The position numbers were made by a program, and so were the translations under genes. DNA of 5,698 bases from Candidatus Zixiibacteriota bacterium (lineage in GTDB: Bacteria > Zixibacteria > MSB-5A5 > GN15 > PGXB01). Numbering within the stretch: position 1 is the stretch's first letter; the number at the start of each line of letters is the position of its first letter. Positions 1 to 5,369 of the stretch are shown here, piece after piece. The notes beneath the pieces were generated by a model. That model was given only the letters and a program-made list of their open reading frames with translations. It was not told the origin of the DNA and made no database searches. Where the stretch lies: assembly GCA_030642025.1 (NCBI GenBank), contig DAOWOO010000108.1:1-5698 (forward strand). The letters run 5' to 3'.

Positions 1-55
1 AAAAAAGTTTTGGTAATTAGGCGCCCTGTGCAACTGACTATTTAGCAGGGGTAGC

Positions 56-175
56 CTATCCGCTTGCGGTGGGTTTACTCCCGTCACGATTGTGGCACCG
101 TAAATCAATAGTGTTTATCTTCGTCAGCTCTGAGAACCCGCCGATCACAACGTACGTAGAAAAATAGGCGGGATC
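56..175 (-). repeat. possible dispersed non-coding repeat downstream of the helicase gene
   Basis: This stretch lies beyond the helicase stop codon and has no credible gene. On the minus strand it stays open for about 39 codons, from GAT at 175 to TAG at 56-58, but has no start codon or ribosome binding site. It is rich in small inverted repeats: CCCGCC (137-142) with GGCGGG (167-172), CCG/CGG around a CTTG loop (60-69), and the palindrome ACGTACGT (about 150-157). The neighbouring DNA contains a short tandem AAGCG motif on the minus strand (about 201-212). The overall look is of a recurring intergenic element or decayed fragment, but only one copy is visible here, so the repeat call is an inference. 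The leftmost 55 nt show nothing clear beyond a GGCGCC palindrome near 20-25. Confidence 0.25.
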
Positions 176-225
176 ACTTCTCTACGCTCAGTGTAGACAC
201 TTCGCTTCGCTTGGATCCCACCCTA
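160..225 (-). terminator. putative intrinsic terminator of the deoC-helicase operon
   Basis: Read on the minus strand, about a dozen bases after the helicase stop, TAGG (225-222) and GGGATC (219-214) pair with GATCCC (175-170) and CCTA (168-165), leaving a small internal loop. The 3' arm is followed at once by TTTTT (164-160). The loop of about 38 nt contains its own 7-bp hairpin, with arms 191-197 and 181-187 around TGA. Position, stem and U-tract fit a Rho-independent terminator. The large loop is atypical, so it may instead be a structured repeat that happens to serve this role. Confidence 0.45.
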
Positions 226-236
226 CTCGGAGAATC

Positions 237-2504
237 TCACACTCTCAGCATATACTCCAGCATCCGTAAAGTGCCGGGTTTGCCGTGTTCGCCGACCTCC
301 ATTTCGGGGCCGACGCATGACGGGCAACCCGAAACACAGGGGCAACCCCTGACCTGCTCCATGCAGGCGCGAAACAGATCGTGCGCAATGGTGAATATCT
401 TCTGCGAATAACCGACGCCGTCGGGGATGTTTTCGTAGATATATATGGTTGGCAATTCCGAAAACGGGGCGCGAATTTGCGAGATCGACCGCAGGTCGCG
501 CGGGTCGCACATCACCCAGAGCGGTGCGATTTTACCGAGGATGTTGGACAGCCCACGAAGCGCACCGCCGAATTTCTCACCATCAAGATCGAGCTTGAAG
601 CGGATATCACCGGGGAAAGTGTACCAGAAGGCATTGGTATGCATTTCCAGCTCCGGCAGAAGAAGCTTGCCCGACCCGACATTCTCATGCGTGTGGAACT
701 TTACTTTCTTGAACAGCACCGTCACCGAGGTCACCGTCACCTCGCCCCAGTGCATGGCGCAGTCGCCGAGATGTTTCTCATCCGATGTGCCCAGTACCTT
801 CAAATCGGTTTTAGTTTCGGCGTCGGTGTAATAGTCAACAGCGGTTTCTTTGACATAGGCTTTTTTGCCCTCCCAGTCGAGTTCGGTAACCTGGTACTGG
901 TTGGCATCGTGCAAGTATATCGCCTCGGGATGCAGAAATATCGGCGCCGAGTAATAGTCCACCTCGCCGATAACGCGGTTGTTGTCGGACTGATTGAGGA
1001 TGACAAAATTATCAGGCGAGGCCGAGCGAAGCGACACCTGCTGAGCGGGGTAGATTTCCGACGACCAGTAGTACTTATTTTTCGCCTGGCGGAGTACATT
1101 TTGCGATTCGAGATAGTCGAGTATTTCGCCGGTACCGTCCTGCCGGAACTGTTCGCCGGTATGCAGGGGAAGCTCGAAGCTAGCGCATTTTAGATGATTG
1201 GTGCTTATGATAAGATTATCCGGATCGATAATTCCCATTTCGGGGGTTTTGTTGAGTAAGTACGACGGGTCTTTGGCCAGAAACTGGTTTATGGCCGAAC
1301 TGTTGGCGACAAAGATTGTCGCCGATATGCCCGACCGTCGTCCGGCGCGCCCGGCCTGCTGCCAGACCGAGGATATCGAGCCGGGATAACCGCAGATGAT
1401 CGATACATCGAGCGAGCCGATATCAATCCCCAATTCCAGGGCGTTGGTCGAAACCACCCCGGTTATATCACCGCGCCTGAGACCTCGTTCGATCTGGCGC
1501 CTCTGGTTGGGGAGATACCCGCCTCGATACCCAGCGACCTTTATATTTTTCCCGAACGGTTCCTTGAAGGCTTCACGAAGGTATGATAAAAGGATTTCCA
1601 CTTGCAGCCGGTAATGGGCGAAGATGATTGTCTGCACGCGCTCACCGATAAATCGTTTGGCCAGCATCAATGATTCGTTCAGCGCCGATTTTCTTATTCC
1701 CAACTGAGGATTGATTACCGGCGGATTGTAAATAATAAAATGCTTTTCGCCGACAGGAGCGCCGTTATTGTCCACCAGGCTGACTTTTTTACCGGTGATT
1801 TTTTCGGCCAGTTCATCGGGGTTGGCGATTGTCGCCGAGCAGGTAATAAAGATCGGGTCGGAGCCGTAGAATTCGCAGATTCTTTTGAGACGGCGGATTA
1901 CATTGGATAGATGCGAGCCGAAAATTCCGCGATAATGATGGATTTCGTCGATTACTATGTACTTAAGATTTTCAAACAGTTTGATCCACTTGGTGTGATG
2001 CGGCAATATTCCGGCATGAAGCATATCCGGGTTGGTGACCACGATATGCCCGGCCGAGCGGATAAGCCGCCTTGCTGTCTGAGGAGTGTCGCCGTCATAG
2101 GTGTAGGTCTTGATGTCAACATTGAGTTCGTTTATCAGCCCCATCAGTTCGGTCAGTTGATCCTGCGACAGGGCTTTGGTGGGGAAGAGGTACAGGGCGC
2201 GGGTCGATTTGTTTTTTATGATACTGTCGAGCACCGGAAGGTTATAGCAGAGGGTTTTACCCGAGGCGGTGGGAGTTACAATAACGGTATCTTTACCGTC
2301 GTGGATATTATCGACTGCCGCTCTCTGGTGCGAATACAGTTGATTGATACCGCGCCTTTTGAAAAGCTCGACCAGGCGTCGGTCTATATATTCCGGGAAA
2401 TCGTCATAATCGCCCTCTTTAGGGAGTATTTTCCCCCAGTGCGCGATATTTTTCGAGATGGCCGGGTCGGTTTTGAATGATTCAAGTATCTGGACCAGGT
2501 TCAT
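237..2504 (-). CDS. DExH-box ATP-dependent helicase, MrfA/YprA type, with C-terminal DUF1998 zinc-binding domain
   Basis: This is a superfamily 2 helicase of 755 residues, close in length to B. subtilis MrfA (YprA). Visible motifs in order are: Q-like YSHQ (57-60), Walker A TPTASGKT (77-84), Ia PTKAL (108-112), Walker B DEIH (186-189), SAT (223-225), motif IV IIFAHYR (293-299), motif V STNALELGIDIG (352-363) and motif VI QQAGRAGR (382-389). The C-terminal region (about 480-755) matches the DUF1998/MZB domain and ends with Cys714, Cys721, Cys723, Cys727 and Cys730, which include the four-cysteine zinc site of this family. B. subtilis MrfA is a 3'-5' DNA helicase acting with the exonuclease MrfB in excision of mitomycin C adducts; no MrfB-like gene is in this window. 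The ATG is 7 nt after the upstream TAA and has only a weak AAGAAG ribosome binding site, suggesting translational coupling. All motor motifs are intact, so it should be an active cytoplasmic DNA helicase. The repair role is inferred from the family. Confidence 0.95.
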   Translation of the reverse strand: MNLVQILESFKTDPAISKNIAHWGKILPKEGDYDDFPEYIDRRLVELFKRRGINQLYSHQRAAVDNIHDGKDTVIVTPTASGKTLCYNLPVLDSIIKNKSTRALYLFPTKALSQDQLTELMGLINELNVDIKTYTYDGDTPQTARRLIRSAGHIVVTNPDMLHAGILPHHTKWIKLFENLKYIVIDEIHHYRGIFGSHLSNVIRRLKRICEFYGSDPIFITCSATIANPDELAEKITGKKVSLVDNNGAPVGEKHFIIYNPPVINPQLGIRKSALNESLMLAKRFIGERVQTIIFAHYRLQVEILLSYLREAFKEPFGKNIKVAGYRGGYLPNQRRQIERGLRRGDITGVVSTNALELGIDIGSLDVSIICGYPGSISSVWQQAGRAGRRSGISATIFVANSSAINQFLAKDPSYLLNKTPEMGIIDPDNLIISTNHLKCASFELPLHTGEQFRQDGTGEILDYLESQNVLRQAKNKYYWSSEIYPAQQVSLRSASPDNFVILNQSDNNRVIGEVDYYSAPIFLHPEAIYLHDANQYQVTELDWEGKKAYVKETAVDYYTDAETKTDLKVLGTSDEKHLGDCAMHWGEVTVTSVTVLFKKVKFHTHENVGSGKLLLPELEMHTNAFWYTFPGDIRFKLDLDGEKFGGALRGLSNILGKIAPLWVMCDPRDLRSISQIRAPFSELPTIYIYENIPDGVGYSQKIFTIAHDLFRACMEQVRGCPCVSGCPSCVGPEMEVGEHGKPGTLRMLEYMLRV

Positions 2505-2511
2505 GGAACGA

Positions 2512-3054
2512 TTACTTCTTTTTGACGAGTTGACGTTTGCAGATATCGCATAATTTCTCGGATTTGGAATCGATATCCATCATGTTGGTACTGTAATAAT
2601 GCACACAAATTGGATTTCGGCATCCGGCAATATTATTGAGATAAGCGATCTGCTGTATCGCCTGCTTGTAGAGCCGCGAGTATATTTTGGTGTCATCCTC
2701 GGGCAGGCCGTAAAACTCCTGCCGGATTCTGTATAACGATACAATCGCCGTTCCGGCCACCGAATCACTGTGCGCCAGGATATAAGCTTCATCGGGAAGA
2801 TAAATATCCTCCTCGCAGATAGCGAGAATTTTTTCCTTATGGTTGGCTTTGATTCGTTCGAGCTTGGAGAGGATTATTGTCGCATAATGCTGATTGCGGA
2901 TGACATTGTATGCCTCCTCGGGGACTTTCAGTCCTTTGAGAATATCCACCGAACGATTGAAAACCGGTCCGATATTGGTAGCCAGCTTATTGACCATCAT
3001 GAAATCGACCTCACCCAGAGGGACGACCACGATTTTCGGTTTAATAAACGCCAT
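2512..3054 (-). CDS. archaemetzincin-family (M54) protein lacking the catalytic zinc motif; probable pseudo-protease
   Basis: This 180-residue protein has the usual archaemetzincin size. Family marks are the N-terminal VVVPLGEVD (9-17), AYNVIRNQHYAT (48-59), the central GTAIVSLYRIRQEFYG (101-116), and a C-terminal structural zinc site Cys145-x4-Cys150 ... Cys169-x2-Cys172. Active members carry HExxHxxGxxH directly before the first of these cysteines. In the same register this protein has Gln134, Gln135, Tyr138, Asn141 and Gly144 in place of His, Glu, His, Gly and His. The catalytic zinc ligands and the general base are therefore all missing, while the frame and both flanks are intact. Peptidase activity is not expected; a binding or scaffold role is inferred. 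No signal peptide or membrane segment is seen, so it should be cytoplasmic. The ATG comes 2 nt after the TAA of the zinc-ribbon gene and has no Shine-Dalgarno, which points to translational coupling. The helicase gene starts 7 nt downstream. Family assignment is confident; function is unknown. Confidence 0.87.
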   Translation of the reverse strand: MAFIKPKIVVVPLGEVDFMMVNKLATNIGPVFNRSVDILKGLKVPEEAYNVIRNQHYATIILSKLERIKANHKEKILAICEEDIYLPDEAYILAHSDSVAGTAIVSLYRIRQEFYGLPEDDTKIYSRLYKQAIQQIAYLNNIAGCRNPICVHYYSTNMMDIDSKSEKLCDICKRQLVKKK

Positions 3055-3056
3055 AA

Positions 3057-3263
3057 TTAATCAGCCGTAAAAAACCTTTTCTTTGATCCGTACGGCGAGA
3101 TCCTGACCTCCATTTTGGCGGCGCATTTCGGGCACCAGCCGACAAAGGCGGTTTTAGACTTGTTAAGATAAATTCTGGAATAGACCCGGCAACACTTAAA
3201 AATAACCCCGATATGAGGTTTGCCGGATTTTTCAGCTTCTCCGCTTTTCTTTAATGTCGTCAT
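3057..3263 (-). CDS. small zinc-ribbon-like protein of unknown function
   Basis: This is a 68-residue basic protein. Cys24-Cys25 and a second knuckle CPKC (Cys44, Cys47) lie about 20 residues apart, with a beta-rich segment between them (VYSRIYLNKSKTAF, 27-40) and another after them (MEVRIS, 51-56). It ends in KKRFFTAD. This arrangement suggests a one-zinc ribbon or treble-clef fold, which would bind nucleic acid or a protein partner. I do not recognise a named family, and the zinc binding is inferred from cysteine spacing alone. It has no signal peptide or membrane segment. The start is 10 nt after the deoC stop, and a GGTGAT-like ribosome binding site overlaps that stop (3274-3280). Its own stop is 2 nt before the next ATG. 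The tight packing on both sides and the sensible composition argue that it is a real gene, co-expressed with deoC and the archaemetzincin-like gene. Confidence 0.75.
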   Translation of the reverse strand: MTTLKKSGEAEKSGKPHIGVIFKCCRVYSRIYLNKSKTAFVGWCPKCAAKMEVRISPYGSKKRFFTAD

Positions 3264-3273
3264 AGTAAATTAA

Positions 3274-3954
3274 TCACCCTGTCAATTTCCTGCGGAATTC
3301 CTTCATTATCGCCACCGATGATGACGAACCGATTCGGTCGGCCCCGGCATTAATCAACGCCTCGGTGTCGGCCAGCGTTTTTATGCCGCCGGATGCTTTT
3401 ATTTTGATTTGTCCATCGGCTGCTTTGACCAGCCTTTCGACTGTATCAACCGTTGCCCCGCCGAAAAAGCCGGTAGCGGTCTTAACATATTCTGCCCCGG
3501 CGTTGATAATTACCTTAACCGCCTCTATTTGTGTTTCGGGGCTGATTTTTGGCGCTTCAATGATTACCTTGAGCAGAGTCTCTTCAGGCAGATTTTTTCT
3601 GACATCGGCGATCTCTTCTTCGACCTTTTTATATTCGCCGGATACCAGAAGCCCGACATTGGCCACCATGTCGATTTCGTCGGCGCCGTCTTTGACGCCC
3701 TGCATCGCCTCGGCGATCTTGATGGCGGTGGTATTGGCCGAGAGAGGGAAACCGGCTACGCCGATTATTTTAACATCGGTTCCGTTCAACTCCTGCCGGG
3801 CATAAGGCACCCAGTACGGATTAATGGCGATCCCATAGAAATTATTTTCAACCGCCTCATGGCAGCATTTTATTATCCCGTCAAGATCAGTTTCGGAATA
3901 AAGCAGGGCATGATCAAAATACCTGTTAAGATCGGCAAGTCCGCGGTTGTTCAT
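3274..3954 (-). CDS. deoC: deoxyribose-phosphate aldolase
   Basis: This enzyme cleaves 2-deoxyribose-5-phosphate to acetaldehyde and glyceraldehyde-3-phosphate (EC 4.1.2.4), as a class I cytosolic TIM-barrel aldolase. Numbered from the ATG at 3954 (226 residues), the visible active-site features are: Asp14 in YFDH; Asp95 in DEIDMVAN; Lys129 in LLKVIIE; the Schiff-base Lys158 in VKTATGF; Lys186 in KIKASGGI; and a phosphate-binding GSSSSV near the C terminus. Two active-site positions differ from E. coli: Cys47 is Ala43 (in GIAINP) and Thr18 is Ala16. The start at 3954 is preferred because AAAAGGA (3964-3970) lies 9 nt before it and the N terminus then matches the family. An in-frame ATG at 3981 would add 9 residues but has only a distant AGGG. 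It follows deoB and has its own likely promoter. Confidence 0.96.
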   Translation of the reverse strand: MNNRGLADLNRYFDHALLYSETDLDGIIKCCHEAVENNFYGIAINPYWVPYARQELNGTDVKIIGVAGFPLSANTTAIKIAEAMQGVKDGADEIDMVANVGLLVSGEYKKVEEEIADVRKNLPEETLLKVIIEAPKISPETQIEAVKVIINAGAEYVKTATGFFGGATVDTVERLVKAADGQIKIKASGGIKTLADTEALINAGADRIGSSSSVAIMKEFRRKLTG

Positions 3955-3963
3955 TATTTTCAT

Positions 3964-3970
3964 TCCTTTT
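3964..3970 (-). promoter_or_regulatory. ribosome binding site deciding the deoC start
   Basis: The minus strand reads AAAAGGA here, 9 nt before the ATG at 3952-3954. The site lies inside the reading frame if the upstream ATG at 3979-3981 were used, and it abuts the ATG at 3961-3963 with no spacer. It therefore favours the start at 3954. Confidence 0.5.
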
Positions 3971-4013
3971 AAATCATCCATCGTAATTCAAAACCCTTTT
4001 ATGGCACGGCTTC

Positions 4014-4042
4014 ATTATAAGACTATCCAATGGTGCGGACAA
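4014..4042 (-). promoter_or_regulatory. sigma70-like promoter for deoC and downstream genes
   Basis: On the minus strand TTGTCC (4042-4037) is separated by exactly 17 nt from a perfect TATAAT (4019-4014). Transcription would start near 4007, about 50 nt before the preferred deoC start. The -35 box lies inside the last codons of deoB and the -10 box just beyond its TAG stop. This would let deoC, the zinc-ribbon gene, the archaemetzincin-like gene and the helicase be expressed separately from deoB. If the host belongs to a group with a different promoter consensus, the match may be chance. Confidence 0.4.
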
Positions 4043-5207
4043 TCTCTTTTAAGAAACTTACGGCCTTAAAATCATATTGCAGTTTGAAGATATCTGAAAT
4101 TGTCTGGGCAATATCGGCAAAGGTCGGCCGCGTTCCAAGATCAATGCCTTTTACCATACGAGGATTGAAGGTCAGAAGCGGCACATATTCACGGGTATGA
4201 TCGGTGGAATCTTTTAATGTCGGATCACAGCCATGATCGGCGGTGATAATCAGGAGATCGTCGGCGGTCATCCGCCCGGTCAGATCCGGAAGTTGCCGGT
4301 CGAATTGCTCCAGGCCCCGCCCGAATGCTTCGGTGTCGTTGCGGTGTCCCCAGAGCATATCGAAATCGACCAGGTTGGCAAAAAGCACACCGGATGGAAT
4401 ATGTTTCATTTCATCCATTAGCTTTTGCATCACCTCGGCGTTGTTTTTGGCCTTTACCGCCAGGGAGAAACCGCGACGGGCATACAGGTCATATATTTTT
4501 CCGATACTGACAGTCGGGATGCTTTTTTTAAGCATAATATCGAGAAATGTATCCGCCGGCGGTTCCAGTGAAAAATCCCTGCGGTTAGTGGTCCTGGTGA
4601 AATTTCCCGGTTGGCCGACAAACGGCCGGGCGATAACTCGACCCACAGTATGTTTACCGGTAAGCATTTTTCGGGCAAGGCGGCATATTTCATACAACCG
4701 TTCAATCGGGATAACATCTTCATGCGCCGCCAGTTGGAAAACCGAATCGGCCGAGGTGTACAGGATTATTTCACCGGTTTTTATATGTCTTTGGCCAAGC
4801 TCTTTGATTATTTCGGTTCCGCTGGCCGGAGTATTCCCGATTGTTTTAATACCGACTTTTCTTTCAAACTCCGAAACAAGGTCATCGGGGAAACCTTTCG
4901 GGTAAACCGGGAATGGCTTCTCCAAAACAATTCCGCCGATTTCCCAGTGGCCCGAGGTTGAGTCCTTGCCTGGCGATTTTTCGGCCATCCTGCCGAAACA
5001 GGCTAACGGTTTATTTGCCGGGGGAATGCCTTCGATATTTACAATGTTTCCCAGTCCCATTCTCTGGCAGTTGGGCATATCAAGTCCGTCCAACTCTCGC
5101 GCTATATTGGGAATTGTAGCCGCCCCCCGGTCGCCGTAATCGGCGGCATCGGGAAGCTCGCCGACCCCGCAGGCATCGAGGATTATGATTATCACTCTTT
5201 TTATCAT
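4023..5207 (-). CDS. deoB: phosphopentomutase
   Basis: This enzyme interconverts (deoxy)ribose-1-phosphate and (deoxy)ribose-5-phosphate (EC 5.4.2.7), linking nucleoside phosphorolysis to DeoC. At 394 residues it is full length and belongs to the alkaline phosphatase superfamily. Metal ligands are visible at Asp11 (IILDACGVGELPDA), Asp283 and His288 (DFDMLWGHR), Asp324 and His325 (ITADHGCDP) and His337 (TDHTREYVP). The DeoB-specific cap carries PASGTE (127-132), YTSADSV (150-156) and RPFVGQPGNFTRT (194-206). In the phospho-acceptor motif GKDSTSGHWE (80-89) the usual catalytic Thr (Thr85 in B. cereus) is Ser83, still a plausible phospho-acceptor. The protein is cytosolic and manganese-dependent by family. 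The ATG at 5207 has no Shine-Dalgarno; a perfect palindrome sits 2 nt upstream, with a possible promoter whose start point would fall on the ATG. The TAG stop is followed by a deoC promoter. Confidence 0.97.
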   Translation of the reverse strand: MIKRVIIIILDACGVGELPDAADYGDRGAATIPNIARELDGLDMPNCQRMGLGNIVNIEGIPPANKPLACFGRMAEKSPGKDSTSGHWEIGGIVLEKPFPVYPKGFPDDLVSEFERKVGIKTIGNTPASGTEIIKELGQRHIKTGEIILYTSADSVFQLAAHEDVIPIERLYEICRLARKMLTGKHTVGRVIARPFVGQPGNFTRTTNRRDFSLEPPADTFLDIMLKKSIPTVSIGKIYDLYARRGFSLAVKAKNNAEVMQKLMDEMKHIPSGVLFANLVDFDMLWGHRNDTEAFGRGLEQFDRQLPDLTGRMTADDLLIITADHGCDPTLKDSTDHTREYVPLLTFNPRMVKGIDLGTRPTFADIAQTISDIFKLQYDFKAVSFLKEIVRTIG

Positions 5208-5209
5208 GG

Positions 5210-5222
5210 GGATAATTTATCC
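5210..5222. promoter_or_regulatory. 13-nt perfect palindrome just before deoB
   Basis: GGATAA and TTATCC form a perfect inverted repeat around a single central base, 2 nt before the deoB ATG, where a ribosome binding site would be expected. It overlaps the proposed -10 box. It could be a small operator or simply promoter sequence; no second copy was noticed in the window. Confidence 0.3.
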
Positions 5223-5242
5223 AATATGGCGCGGCAATTCAA
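5214..5242 (-). promoter_or_regulatory. possible promoter giving a leaderless deoB mRNA
   Basis: On the minus strand TTGAAT (5242-5237) and TAAATT (5219-5214) are 17 nt apart and each match the sigma70 consensus at 4 of 6 positions. The expected start point, 6-8 nt after the -10 box, falls on or next to the A of the deoB ATG at 5207. This agrees with the lack of a Shine-Dalgarno. The matches are modest. Confidence 0.3.
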
Positions 5243-5251
5243 TGAGATTCT

Positions 5252-5352
5252 TTCGGAATATTTATATGCGATTTCTAAAAAAGATTTTCCGAAGCAATTC
5301 AAGCGCTGGGGCAGATGAAGATCCCCCAGGGCAGACCGCTCGTATTTCGGAA
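5252..5352 (-). other. intergenic structured segment with nested hairpins and three alternating 7-nt arms
   Basis: Read on the minus strand, TTCCGAA (5352-5346), TTCGGAA (5293-5287) and TTCCGAA (5258-5252) can form either of two exclusive 7-bp stems. The first stem encloses a solid hairpin, CTGGGG-GAT-CTTC-ATC-TG-CCCCAG (5329-5306), and is followed a few bases later by TTTTTT (5282-5277). That arrangement could terminate the upstream transcript. The rest of the 5208-5369 gap is AT-rich and has no gene. Structure is seen in the sequence; terminator or attenuator function is inferred. Confidence 0.3.
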
Positions 5353-5369
5353 TTTGTTTCTGAGAAGGG

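Noticed and set aside
1..236. tRNA or other known structured RNA gene at the left end
   Set aside because: There are several small hairpins but no cloverleaf, T-loop consensus or CCA-type end, so no RNA gene can be supported.
211..411. Plus-strand open frame of 66 codons crossing the helicase 3' end
   Set aside because: Most of it is antisense to the helicase zinc-motif region and it has no ribosome binding site or recognisable domain.
381..1193. Plus-strand open frame of 270 codons
   Set aside because: It lies wholly inside the helicase gene on the opposite strand, has low-information composition and no recognisable domain; it is a shadow of the real coding frame.
2539..2700. Frameshift or sequencing error hiding a normal HExxH motif in the archaemetzincin-like gene
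   Set aside because: The conserved SLYR segment before the motif and the four cysteines after it are in the same frame with correct spacing, and neither alternative frame over the motif encodes HExxH.
3409..3972. Plus-strand open frame of 187 codons opposite deoC
   Set aside because: It is antisense to deoC, whose catalytic motifs are clear; no family signature is seen in the antisense product.
4243..4905. Plus-strand open frame of 220 codons, with others around it
   Set aside because: It is antisense to the conserved phosphopentomutase sequence, rich in Ser, Arg and Ile as shadow frames are, and has no ribosome binding site or domain.
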